This document shows, piece by piece, positions 8,184 through 17,347 of a stretch of 24,507 bases of DNA. How positions within the stretch are numbered: position 1 is the first letter of the stretch; each line of letters opens with the position of its first letter. The position numbers and the translations under genes were made by a program. The stretch covers positions 469 to 24,975 of the forward strand of contig PMBV01000158.1 in assembly GCA_003153055.1 (NCBI GenBank). The letters are read 5' to 3'. The notes under the pieces were generated by a model, which saw nothing but the letters and a program-made list of their open reading frames with translations, did no database searches and was not told the DNA's origin. The DNA is from Myxococcales bacterium. GTDB lineage: Bacteria > Myxococcota > Myxococcia > Myxococcales > Myxococcaceae.

Positions 8184-8191
<8 letters not shown>
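7109..8191 (+). CDS. fni: Isopentenyl-diphosphate delta-isomerase type 2 (FMN-dependent)
   Basis: The 360-residue enzyme interconverts isopentenyl and dimethylallyl diphosphate, using reduced FMN as an acid-base catalyst and Mg2+. Type-2 motifs appear in order along a TIM barrel: LLVTGMTGGT (64-73), VGSQRAM (96-102), VVVGNIG (122-128), LHLNPGQELSQPEGDRDF (154-171, with the substrate Gln160 and metal Glu), VKETGCG (191-197), DVSGLGGTSW (215-224) and the FMN-phosphate loop AAGGIRTG (269-276). The length is normal for the family. It is the first gene of a four-gene mevalonate operon, and its end overlaps mvaA by 8 bases. It is unrelated to the Nudix-type (type 1) isomerase. The short N-terminal extension before the first motif is ordinary. 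Confidence 0.95.
8172..8178 (+). promoter_or_regulatory. Ribosome binding site that fixes the mvaA start
   Basis: AGGAGAG, five bases before ATG 8184, lies inside the end of the isomerase gene. It selects ATG 8184 over the in-frame ATG at 8166, which would place the site inside the coding region and add six residues. Confidence 0.7.
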
Positions 8192-9502
<1,311 letters not shown>

Positions 9503-9506
<4 letters not shown>

Positions 9507-10414
9507 GCGAGGAACAGCGGTCGGCCTTCGGGCCCGGAAAGGTCATTCTTCTCGGGGAGCATGGGGTCGTCTACGGCTACCCGGCGCTGGCTGCGCCCTT
9601 GTCCCGTGGCGTGCACGCGGTGGCGGTGCCGGCGAGAGCGACCCGCCTCGAGGTGCCACGGGGCCTGAGCCGACCCCAGAAGGCCGCGCTGGTACGGGCG
9701 TTCGACGCGGCGGCTCGCGGGGCGAAGTCGCCGCCCGTGTCGGTGCGCATCACCAGTGACCTCCCTCCGTCGATGGGGCTGGGCAGCTCCGGCGCGCTCT
9801 CGGTGGCGGTAGCCCGGGTGCTCCTCGAGGCACGCTCAGGAGCGCCCGCCACGGTGGACGCCGTCGCCACGCTGGCGTTGACGATGGAGCGGGAGTTCCA
9901 TGGGACGCCCTCGGGGGTCGATCACACCACCAGCGTCCGCAACGTGATGATCCGCTACGCCCAGGGTCGAGCGACCGAGGTGAAGGCGCCCAGGCCGGTG
10001 AAGGTGCTGGTGGCCCTCGTCGGTGCCCGGTCATCCACCAGAGCCACCGTGGGCGCGCTCCGGGAGCGGCAGGCCAAGTGGCGGCCTCGCTACCGGAGGA
10101 TCTTCGAGCAGATCGGCCGGCTGGTGGATGACGGCGTCAACCTGGTGAAGCGGGGCGATCTCGAAGGGCTGGGCGACGTGATGACGATGAATCAGGGGCT
10201 CTTGGCCGCGCTGGGGCTCTCCTCCGAGCCCATCGAGTCCATGGTGTACCGGCTGCGAGCGCTGGGAGCCCTGGGCGCCAAGCTCACCGGCGCGGGCGGT
10301 GACGGAGGCGCGGTGATCGGCCTGTTCCTCGAGCCCGAGCCAGCCCTGATGCGGTTGCGGCGGGCCGGAGTCGAATGCTTCGCCAGCCAACTCGCTGGCC
10401 CGAGGACTTTGTGA
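9503..10414 (+). CDS. mvk: Mevalonate kinase (GHMP family)
   Basis: The 303-residue GHMP kinase starts at GTG 9503, overlapping the mvaA stop as GTGA. It is predicted to phosphorylate mevalonate to 5-phosphomevalonate with ATP. Motif 1 is GPGKVILLGEHGVVYGYPAL (residues 10-29), the mevalonate-kinase form. Motif 2, the ATP loop, is PPSMGLGSSGALS (88-100). HGTPSGVDHTTS (133-144) holds the likely catalytic Asp140. Motif 3 is AKLTGAGGDGGAV (259-271). The length fits bacterial and archaeal mevalonate kinases. The next gene starts at GTG 10411, again a GTGA overlap. No phosphomevalonate kinase lies beside it, so a broader role (both phosphorylations) cannot be excluded from context. The motif-1 form favours plain mevalonate kinase. 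Confidence 0.9.
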
Positions 10415-11409
10415 AAGCGACCGCGACAGCCCACCCGAACATCGCCCTGGTGAAGTACTGGGGCAAGCGCTCCGAGCGCCTCATTCTCCCCCATCAGTCG
10501 AGCCTGTCGGTGACCCTGGGGCCTCTCTCGGTGACGACGACGGTGGAGTTCTTCGAAGGGCCCGGCGACGACGCCGTCACCTTGAACGGGAAGCCAGCCA
10601 AGGGCACCGAGCGGCAGCGGGTGGTCGACGCGCTCACGCTGGTGCGCAAGGAGGCGCGGAAGGCACTCGGCCGGAAGCTGGGGCGAGCGACGATGGTGTC
10701 GGCCGGAGACTTTCCACCGTCGGCTGGCCTGGCCTCGAGCGCGGCGGCCTTTGCCGCTCTGGCGGTGGCGGCGCGGGCGGCGGCCGGCTTTGCTCGTGAC
10801 ACCCGGGCCGAGTCGGTGCTCGCCAGGCAGGGGAGTGGCTCGGCGTGTCGCTCCATAGAGGGCGGCTTCGTGCGATGGAACCGAGGCCAGCGCCCCGACG
10901 GGAAAGACAGCTTCGCCGAGCAGCTCTTCGACGAGGGCCACTGGCCCCAGCTGCGGATGCTGGTGGGCATGGTGAGCCGGGAGGAAAAAGAAGTGAAGTC
11001 CCGCGACGGAATGCGCTCCACCGTCGAGACGTCTCCCTACTACCGCGCCTGGGCCGAGGACGCCGAGCGCGAGGTTCGAGCGATCGTTCGCCACATCAAA
11101 CGCCGCGATCTCGAGGCAGTGGGCGAGCTGAGTGAGCGCAACGCCTGGAGAATGCACGCCAGCGCCCTGGGGGCGAACCCACCACTCTGCTACCTGAAGC
11201 CCCAGACGTTGGCGGTGATCGAGGCGTGCCGGACGGCGAGGCGCGAGGGGGTCGGCGTGTGGTTCACCCTCGATGCGGGCCCCAATCCGGTGCTCCTCAC
11301 CCTCGAGAAAGATCGGGCTCGCGCCGCGAAGCTCATTCGGGCCCAGGGCGCGGTGGAGATCGTCTCCTGCGCCCCCGCGGGCGACGCGGCCCTCTCCTTC
11401 AGAAGCTGA
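10411..11409 (+). CDS. mvaD: Diphosphomevalonate decarboxylase
   Basis: The start is GTG 10411, which overlaps the mvk stop exactly as mvk overlaps mvaA. The upstream ATG at 10375 lies inside mvk. The 332-residue product is normal for the family. It shows AHPNIALVKYWGKR (7-20, active-site Lys15/Tyr/Trp), SLSVTL (31-36), the ATP loop PPSAGLASSAAAF (102-114), GSGSACRSIEGGFVRW (141-156, with catalytic Arg147), and WFTLDAGPNPVLL (284-296, with catalytic Asp288). It decarboxylates 5-diphosphomevalonate to isopentenyl diphosphate using ATP. The intact Asp/Arg/Lys set argues against mevalonate-3-kinase relatives. Phosphomevalonate decarboxylases share much of this pattern, which matters because no phosphomevalonate kinase is in the operon. 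The last 11 bases overlap the 3' end of the convergent lytic transglycosylase gene. Confidence 0.9.
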   Translation: MKATATAHPNIALVKYWGKRSERLILPHQSSLSVTLGPLSVTTTVEFFEGPGDDAVTLNGKPAKGTERQRVVDALTLVRKEARKALGRKLGRATMVSAGDFPPSAGLASSAAAFAALAVAARAAAGFARDTRAESVLARQGSGSACRSIEGGFVRWNRGQRPDGKDSFAEQLFDEGHWPQLRMLVGMVSREEKEVKSRDGMRSTVETSPYYRAWAEDAEREVRAIVRHIKRRDLEAVGELSERNAWRMHASALGANPPLCYLKPQTLAVIEACRTARREGVGVWFTLDAGPNPVLLTLEKDRARAAKLIRAQGAVEIVSCAPAGDAALSFRS

Positions 11410-13570
11410 CGCCGTTGGCCTTGGGCGAGGGGAGCGTCAAGGGCAGCCGTTCCACCGTTTCGCCGTAGAGCGCCTGGTAGATGAAGAAGTCGGCCACCAC
11501 CTGCTTCACGTACCCGCGAGTCTCCTTGTAGGGGATCTCCTCGAGCCATTGATCGAAGGGCAGGTCGGGGCGCCTCTGCACCCACTTCACCACCGGCGCC
11601 GGGCCACCATTGTACGCCGCCGCGACCAGGCCTGGGTGGGTGAGCCGGTGGAACAGCTGCGAGAGGTACCAGGTGCCGAGCTTGACGTTCACCTCGGGCG
11701 AATAGAGCTCATCGGGGTCGACCGGGCTCGCCTTGAGCTCGATGGCGATCTGCCTGGCCGTCGGGGGGATGAGCTGCATGAGGCCACGGGCGTCGGCGCT
11801 GCTGGTGACATCGGGCCTGAAGCCGCTCTCCCGGCGCATGATGGCCCAGGCGAAGAAGGGGTCGACCCCATGAGCCGAGGCCCACTGCTCGACCGTCGGG
11901 CGCCAGGCACGCGGATACATGAGGCCAACCGCCCCTGGTGCTCGCTGGGTGTACACGGGCCCCCAGAGGTACCGAGCAGCCAGCGCATGGGCCGCCGCGA
12001 AGTGCCCCATGGTCTGGAGCGCGTGCCCGAAGACCAGCGCCTCGTCGGGAGTGCCCACCGTGGCGACGGCCGCCTCGACCTCTTCCTGGGCGTCGGCGAA
12101 GAGCCCCGCGCGGGTCAGCTCGGCGCTCAGCGCGAGCCTCGGGGGTGCCTTCGCCGTGCGCTCCACGGGTTTCACCCGGAACGGCTCCGCGGCCTCCACC
12201 CCCAGCTCTCGGAGCCGCTCCAGCGCCAGGCGGGCGTAGATCGACCCGGAGAACGCCTCGAGCAGCTCGCGGTACTCGGAGGCCACGTCGACTGACGGAC
12301 CGGCATCGAGCGCATCGGTGCCGCCGTCGATCGCTCGTCGCTCCAGGCCGAGCTGCGCCGCCCGGGTGGCCCAGTAGGCCGCCTGAGGCATGAGGGCCGA
12401 GCGGGGGAAATCGGGCCCCAGCGACTTCAACACGGTGCGCGCCTCCTCCCAGACACCGCGCTTGACGAGCGTGAACCCACGAAACCAACGCGCCTCGTCG
12501 CGCTTGCGAGACTCCGGGTGCCGCTGCTCGAACGCCTCGAAGGCCGTGGTCGCGGCCTCGAGCTCGCCTCCATTCATCATCAACCACGCAGCGAGGTAGG
12601 CCCCCTCGTCACTTCCAGGTTGGGTGGGAAAGGCGTCGTCGAGCTGGCCGAAGACGCGCTGGGCGCCGGCATTGTCACCTTGGCGCACGAGCCGTCTGCC
12701 CATCGTCAGGAGCGCCTCGACCGAAACCGCGCGGCTGGTGCCCTTCACCGCCTGATCGAGCTGCGCGAAGCCATCGGCCTCCCTGCCTCGAGCCAGCAGC
12801 GCCTGCCCGGTGAGTAGCGCTACCCGCTGGCCCAGCCGCTCGTCGTGCACCAGCCCCAACGTCGTCAAACAGCCGCCCGCGTCGCCTTGGCTGAGCTGGC
12901 CCTGGGCCCGCTGGAGTTGCTCCTCATCGCTCCACTGCAGCCCTCCAGCCTCGAGGAAACGGACCGCGATCGATGCGTGAGGGTGGCCTGGATACTTGAT
13001 GGCAATCAATCTGAAGTCAGATCGGGCTCTGGCGACGTCACCGAAGGCCCAGCGAGCGAGGGCGCGATCGAGGAGGAGCTCTGGAGACGGCTTGAGGGCC
13101 GCGGCTGCCTCGAGCACGGGGAGCGCCTTGGCCGCTCTGCCGAGTCCGAGGTCGAGCTCGGCGATGCGGAGCTCGAGCTTGTGGGCCAGCCACGGGGGAG
13201 CGCTCTTGAGGGCGCGGGCCAGCGTTGTTCGGGCTTTGGTGGGCGACCCCGCGTACGCCTGCGCTTCTCCCAGGTACCAGCCGTGGAACGCCTCGAGGCC
13301 GCTCGGGGAGGGCCGAGAAGACAGTTGAGCGGCGGCCCCGGCCGCGTCGCCTTGGCTGAGCTTCAGGAAGCCGAGGAGCAGCGAGAGCCGATCGGCTGCC
13401 GGGCACTTGGCTGCCAGGCAGCGCTCCAGCTCGGCCTTGGTGCGCTCCGTGGCCTTGGGATCATGGATCCGCGTCGCCTCGAGGAGCTCGGGAGACTGAG
13501 CGGCGGCCATGCCGGCCAGAAGAAGAAGACCCACGTTGATCCGATGAATTTGGCCTACCCGGTTTGACAT
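11399..13570 (-). CDS. Soluble lytic murein transglycosylase (SLT) with helical repeat N-terminal part
   Basis: From the ATG at 13570 the product is 723 residues with a signal peptide (INVGLLLLAGMAAA, cleaved before QSPE). The ATG at 13627 would add 19 Arg-rich residues with no ribosome site. Residues 30-545 are TPR-like helical repeats. The C-terminal SLT (lysozyme-like) domain covers about 565-700: FAWAIMRRESGF with catalytic Glu581, then GLMQLIPPTA, then LVAAAYNGGPAPVVKW and ETRGYVKQVV. It cleaves the glycan backbone of peptidoglycan to 1,6-anhydromuramic ends in the periplasm. The Slt70-like layout (helical ring plus SLT domain) is clear. Its last 11 bases overlap the end of mvaD tail to tail. 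The upstream 200 bases contain a perfect dyad. Confidence 0.9.
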   Translation of the reverse strand: MSNRVGQIHRINVGLLLLAGMAAAQSPELLEATRIHDPKATERTKAELERCLAAKCPAADRLSLLLGFLKLSQGDAAGAAAQLSSRPSPSGLEAFHGWYLGEAQAYAGSPTKARTTLARALKSAPPWLAHKLELRIAELDLGLGRAAKALPVLEAAAALKPSPELLLDRALARWAFGDVARARSDFRLIAIKYPGHPHASIAVRFLEAGGLQWSDEEQLQRAQGQLSQGDAGGCLTTLGLVHDERLGQRVALLTGQALLARGREADGFAQLDQAVKGTSRAVSVEALLTMGRRLVRQGDNAGAQRVFGQLDDAFPTQPGSDEGAYLAAWLMMNGGELEAATTAFEAFEQRHPESRKRDEARWFRGFTLVKRGVWEEARTVLKSLGPDFPRSALMPQAAYWATRAAQLGLERRAIDGGTDALDAGPSVDVASEYRELLEAFSGSIYARLALERLRELGVEAAEPFRVKPVERTAKAPPRLALSAELTRAGLFADAQEEVEAAVATVGTPDEALVFGHALQTMGHFAAAHALAARYLWGPVYTQRAPGAVGLMYPRAWRPTVEQWASAHGVDPFFAWAIMRRESGFRPDVTSSADARGLMQLIPPTARQIAIELKASPVDPDELYSPEVNVKLGTWYLSQLFHRLTHPGLVAAAYNGGPAPVVKWVQRRPDLPFDQWLEEIPYKETRGYVKQVVADFFIYQALYGETVERLPLTLPSPKANGVSF

Positions 13571-13641
13571 TGGTCGGTCGTTCGCCCTATTCCTCCGTCG
13601 CCTTTCTTCTTCTGAAAGGAGAGGCATACGTCAAGTTGAGC

Positions 13642-13658
13642 GAATCCACGTAGGATTC
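13642..13658. repeat. Perfect inverted repeat GAATCC-5-GGATTC
   Basis: GAATCC at 13642-13647 and GGATTC at 13653-13658 form a 6-base dyad with a 5-base centre. It lies about 72 bases upstream of the lytic transglycosylase start and 117 bases before the small Cys protein, in their shared divergent region. It could be an operator half-site pair. There is no U-tract, so it is not a terminator. Confidence 0.35.
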
Positions 13659-13774
13659 CTGGACCGATTCTCGCCAGGCGCTATTCGTCAGCAGTTTCGG
13701 TTCGCGTGAAGAGTCATCGAGTACGCACCACGACAGGACGAGGACTCCCACACTCCCGGAGGCAACAAAAGCAC

Positions 13775-14008
13775 ATGAAGCCGTGTCCGACCGAACTCCC
13801 CCAGAGCATCAACCCCGAGGCTGGTCCGAAGCGCCTTGGGGTGGAGCACCACCGGAACCTCGACTGCGCTCACTACGACAACTGCCTCGATGAGGCGGTC
13901 CGTCGCGGGTGGCAGTCCTTCACTTGCATCAAGTGCCCTCTCTACGCGCTGCCCTCGGCTCAACAGGCCGGCATCGAATCGTTCGCCACCCAGCGTCGGG
14001 TGGTCTGA
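13775..14008 (+). CDS. Small Cys-containing protein of unknown function
   Basis: I chose ATG 13775 (77 residues) because GGAGG lies at about 13758-13762. The ATG at 13706 would add a 23-residue Arg-rich head with no such signal. The protein has a Pro/Gly-containing start (MKPCPTELPQSINPEAG), then DCAHYDNCLDEA (Cys-x5-Cys) and FTCIKCPLY (Cys-x2-Cys). Together these give four Cys that could bind one zinc ion. There is no signal peptide and no membrane helix. It is followed at once by a strong intrinsic terminator, so it is a single-gene unit and very likely real. I do not recognise the family. A small zinc-ribbon-like regulator or accessory protein is a guess. Confidence 0.6.
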   Translation: MKPCPTELPQSINPEAGPKRLGVEHHRNLDCAHYDNCLDEAVRRGWQSFTCIKCPLYALPSAQQAGIESFATQRRVV

Positions 14009-14032
14009 CCAGTAGAGCAGGAAATCGGGGGG

Positions 14033-14069
14033 AGCCTCCCTGGCCGACGCTGGGGAGGCTTTCGTTTTT
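14033..14069 (+). terminator. Intrinsic terminator after the small Cys protein
   Basis: AGCCTCCC (14033-14040) pairs with GGGAGGCT (14053-14060) in an 8-base GC-rich stem with a 12-base loop. It is followed by TTCGTTTTT (14061-14069). It lies 25 bases after the stop of the small Cys gene. On the minus strand there is no U-tract, so it works for the plus strand only. Its last base touches the stop codon of the convergent regulator gene. Confidence 0.8.
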
Positions 14070-15838
14070 CAGGCTGGAGCCCGCTTCAAGGTGACCACCC
14101 CGCGACGGATGAGATCCTTCATCGTCTCCTCGAGGTCGACCGGCGAAAGGTCGAGCCGGGCGATGATCTCTCGTGGCGGGAGCCGTTCCTCGCAGATGAG
14201 CCGGGCACACTCGAGCCACTGCTTGGGTCCGACGTGGCAGTACACGGCGTAGAGTTCCAAGTTGACCTCCACCCGCGTGGCAGTGACCAACAGGCTTTCT
14301 CGCATGTGCGCTTCGTTCTCGTTCAGAGTGGAGCAGGCGCGCTCGACCAACACATCGGTGGCGAGGAAGAGGTTCCGAGCGCTCGCGGGCGGGGGTTGAG
14401 GGGTGAGATCGCCCTCGGCTGCGCGGGTGGCCACGAAGGCATTGAAGGCCCGCTCGCCCTCGGCCGTGTACTTACCGGCCACGGCAGCGGCGTGAAGGCA
14501 GACCCCCTCCGCGAAGTGCAGCGTGTACGAAGCCCAGCCGTCCTTGGCGTTCAGGGTCCCCGAGTACCTGAGCGCGGCGAGCTGGTGGAGGAGCCACTGG
14601 GGGCCCACAGCGTGGATCTTCACTGCCAGAGGCCCACCGGCCTCGAGCTGGGGCCGGAGGGTGCGCCGGGGCTCGAGCAGCGTGCGGGCGCTGGCGATGA
14701 TGGCCTCGAGGCGGGTTCCCTTCGAGACGTAGGCTTGGGCGCCGGCGTCGAGGGCTCGCAGCGACTCGCGGTAGTCGTCGTGCGCCGAGATGAAGGCGAT
14801 GGGGAGCTCTCGGGTGCGGAAGTCGTCTCGGAGCATTCGCAGCATGCCCCAGCCGTCGAGTTGGGGCATGTCGAGGTCGGCAAAGACGAGGTCGGGCCCT
14901 CTCTGGAGCGCCAGCTCGGCGCCGATCACTCCGTCGGTGGCGGTGGTGACGTCGAAGCCGTGTTTGGCGAACAAACGCGAGAACATCTTGAGGATCGTGG
15001 GGTCGTCATCCACCAGCAAGAGTTGAGTGCGCGGGGTACCGGCGGGCACCGGAGCAGGAGCGGCCGCGACGGGCGGTGGCGCGGGTGCCATCTCGAAGGT
15101 CGAGGGCTCGTCGTCGGTCGGTTGGCCCTGAATCACCACCTCGGCGATGGCCGTCTCGTCGCCGTCGTCACCCGGGCCGACCTCGATGACCACGTTGGCG
15201 CCTTCTCCCTGCTGGCCAGCCACCTCCGAGAAGGTCCACGGCACCGCCGGGAGGTTCGCCATCGCCCTGAGCGCCTCGGGCCCGCTCGCCGCGAGGAAGC
15301 GGGCCCGGTCGAGCTTGCCGTTGACGAACGAGGCCCTCGCCTCGGTGGGAGTTCGAGGAGCAGCCTCGAGGACGCCGGAGCGGCGGGTCTGCCGAATGTG
15401 ATCCACCAGGCGAGTGATGAGGTGCCCGTCTCCGGTCGCCGAGATCATGCCAGGGCGAGAGGGGAGCTCGGCCCACACCTGGAGCACCAGGCCCACGTGC
15501 CCGGGACCGAAGGGCTGCGACAGGAGACCGACGACTCCGGTGCGGAAGCTGGCGACGAAACGCGCTTCACCGACGTCCTTGGCACAGACGACCACCGGGA
15601 GCGCCGTCGCGCTCACGTCTTGGCTCAGCGCGTCCAGCACGCGAATGACGAACTCGTCTCGGAACTCACCGAAGACCATCAACAAGTCAGGCTTGAGCTG
15701 CCGGATCCCCCCGCTGATCTTCCTCGGATCGGTGATGAACCGGTAAGTGACTCCCTGCTCGTTGAAGACCTTGGCCACCGCGACCTGCCCGTCGCGGTCG
15801 CGGTCGACTCCCAAGACGATGGGCTTTCCGGCTGTCAT
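14069..15838 (-). CDS. Two-receiver response regulator with two DUF4388-type domains
   Basis: The 589-residue cytoplasmic protein has four parts. Residues 6-125 form a receiver-like domain that lacks the phosphoacceptor Asp (VFGE where D is expected). Residues about 135-206 are a DUF4388/PATAN-like domain (RRSGVLEAAP, then ASFVNGKLDRARFLA). An acidic/Pro-Ala linker runs at about 215-270. Residues 272-390 form a complete receiver: VDDDP (acidic Asp277/278), phosphoacceptor Asp321 in ADLDMPQLDG, switch Ser351 and Lys373 in VSKG. A second DUF4388-like domain covers about 403-480 (RYSGTLNAKD, HFAEGVCLHAAA), followed by a helical tail. No DNA-binding helix-turn-helix is evident, though the last 50 residues could be winged-helix-like (LPPREIIARLDLSPVDLEET). 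No histidine kinase is adjacent. DUF4388 proteins are frequent in myxobacteria; the output is unknown. Confidence 0.8.
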   Translation of the reverse strand: MTAGKPIVLGVDRDRDGQVAVAKVFNEQGVTYRFITDPRKISGGIRQLKPDLLMVFGEFRDEFVIRVLDALSQDVSATALPVVVCAKDVGEARFVASFRTGVVGLLSQPFGPGHVGLVLQVWAELPSRPGMISATGDGHLITRLVDHIRQTRRSGVLEAAPRTPTEARASFVNGKLDRARFLAASGPEALRAMANLPAVPWTFSEVAGQQGEGANVVIEVGPGDDGDETAIAEVVIQGQPTDDEPSTFEMAPAPPPVAAAPAPVPAGTPRTQLLLVDDDPTILKMFSRLFAKHGFDVTTATDGVIGAELALQRGPDLVFADLDMPQLDGWGMLRMLRDDFRTRELPIAFISAHDDYRESLRALDAGAQAYVSKGTRLEAIIASARTLLEPRRTLRPQLEAGGPLAVKIHAVGPQWLLHQLAALRYSGTLNAKDGWASYTLHFAEGVCLHAAAVAGKYTAEGERAFNAFVATRAAEGDLTPQPPPASARNLFLATDVLVERACSTLNENEAHMRESLLVTATRVEVNLELYAVYCHVGPKQWLECARLICEERLPPREIIARLDLSPVDLEETMKDLIRRGVVTLKRAPA

Positions 15839-15862
15839 GGTGGGAGTGTACCGGTTTCGCCT

Positions 15863-17347
15863 TCAGCGAGCGCCGGCATAGATCACCACGATCCAGTAGC
15901 TCGCGGGCCCACTCCCCGTCGGCGCTCCTCTGACGATGCCCACCCCCACCATCGAGGTCGACGGGCTGGCCAAGCTCTTGGAGTCGATGGTCAGCCGTGG
16001 GCTCTCGGCGATGAAGATGTCCACCGAGACGGTCTTGGCCTCCTCGACCGCTTCGAACACCTGGTCATGGAGGCGCCGTCGCCCAGGGAGCTGGGCCTTG
16101 GGCGTGCGCTGCTCCCAGGCGACCCGCGCATGCTGCTGGGCCAAGGCCTCGAGGACCGGGCTGGGCACGAGCGGCGGGAGGTGCCGCCTGCGCCGCTCGG
16201 CGTGGATCGCCTCGTAGACCGCCGCGAGGGGGTCGGCAGCCGCCGCGGAGTCGGCCTCGGCAGGCCGGGCCAGCACCTCGACCAGCACCGTCAGGCCATC
16301 GGCGCGCCGGGCCAACCCCACGCCCAGCCGCTGGTGATCCTTCTCGAGGAGGTTTCGACGATGACCAGGGCTGTGCTCGATGCCGAAGTGCGCCGCCAGA
16401 GGCCCCGACGACAGGCCGAGGTTCTCACCCGCTGCCGTGAACCGGTAGCCGGCAGCGCGAAGTCGGGCTTTCAGATCCGAGCCGTCGGGCGCCACGTGAG
16501 CGAAGAAGTTCTCCGACGCCAGGCGCTCGGCCCAGGCCTGAGCCACCGTGTCGAGGGCTCCATCGGCCGACAATGAAGCGGCGCCCAGTTGAGCCCTCAG
16601 GGCATTGATGCGACCCAAGAGCTCGGCCCGGGCTCCGGCCGGCGCCTTCGGCTCGGCCAGTGAGAGTCCCTCCTCGCTCTGAGCAACCGCGCCGACGTCG
16701 ACGAAGAACAGCGCCGCCACCTCGGGCCCCGCTGGCCCCGTGGCGAGGAGCTCGACGGTGTGGCGGCCGAGCGTGGAGAACGTGATCGACGCGCAGCTCG
16801 CCGCGCCCGTGGCCGTCGTCGGCAGCCTTTCGACGTCGCCGCGGGGGCGAGTGACGAAGACCTCGGCTCTCGTGAGGGGCTCCCTGAGCTGTGCGCAGAG
16901 GCGCTGAGGCGCTGGGGGTGGGCTGGGAAAGGCGTGGGGGAAGGGGGCGAGATCGGCCTTTCTTCGGGCGAGGAGAATGGCCAAGGCCCCGCGCTCATCG
17001 CGCTCGGCGACGCCGATGCCCAACAGCGAGACGGGTTCGCGGGAAAGGGGGTTGGCCTTGAGCGTCGCCAGGAGCTGAGCCGGGTCACCGCGGAGCACCA
17101 CCGCCACCGGGTTTGGATCCCACCCTCCGTTCTTCGATACGGCGGCGGTCACCCGCAAGAGGCTCGCGGCATCCTCCACTCCTTGGGTGATGGCCCGCTC
17201 GGCCAACTGTCGTGCCGCCTGACCCAGTGCTCGATCAGTCAGCGGTGTGGCACGGCCAGCACGCTCGAAGTCGTCTTGAACGACCTTGAGCACCTGGGCC
17301 TCCGACGGCGCGGCGCCGAGGAGAACGCAGAGGGTCCAGAGCATCAT
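15863..17347 (-). CDS. CAP (SCP/PR-1) superfamily exported protein
   Basis: The start codon ATG 17347 overlaps the DciA-like stop (ATGA). The 494 residues begin with a short signal peptide (MMLWTLCVLLGAAPSEA). A full CAP domain lies at about 242-361: ENFFAHVAPDG (His284), AGENLGL (Glu308), HSPGHRRNLL (His329) and VLVEVLA (Glu357), so the CAP cavity tetrad is present. Flanking parts at about 35-130 and 373-494 look like degenerate CAP copies with similar helix and strand patterns but no tetrad (see findings). Between them (about 140-235) is a beta-rich segment with two Cys. Bacterial CAP proteins are exported and mostly of unknown activity. Cell-wall or outer-surface function is inferred from the signal peptide only. 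Confidence 0.85.
   Translation of the reverse strand: MMLWTLCVLLGAAPSEAQVLKVVQDDFERAGRATPLTDRALGQAARQLAERAITQGVEDAASLLRVTAAVSKNGGWDPNPVAVVLRGDPAQLLATLKANPLSREPVSLLGIGVAERDERGALAILLARRKADLAPFPHAFPSPPPAPQRLCAQLREPLTRAEVFVTRPRGDVERLPTTATGAASCASITFSTLGRHTVELLATGPAGPEVAALFFVDVGAVAQSEEGLSLAEPKAPAGARAELLGRINALRAQLGAASLSADGALDTVAQAWAERLASENFFAHVAPDGSDLKARLRAAGYRFTAAGENLGLSSGPLAAHFGIEHSPGHRRNLLEKDHQRLGVGLARRADGLTVLVEVLARPAEADSAAAADPLAAVYEAIHAERRRRHLPPLVPSPVLEALAQQHARVAWEQRTPKAQLPGRRRLHDQVFEAVEEAKTVSVDIFIAESPRLTIDSKSLASPSTSMVGVGIVRGAPTGSGPASYWIVVIYAGAR

Noticed and set aside
14234..16576. 780-residue open frame on the plus strand
   Set aside because: It lies opposite the receiver/DUF4388 regulator and the CAP gene, has low-complexity Arg/Gly/Glu composition and no motifs; an antisense artefact of high-GC codon use.
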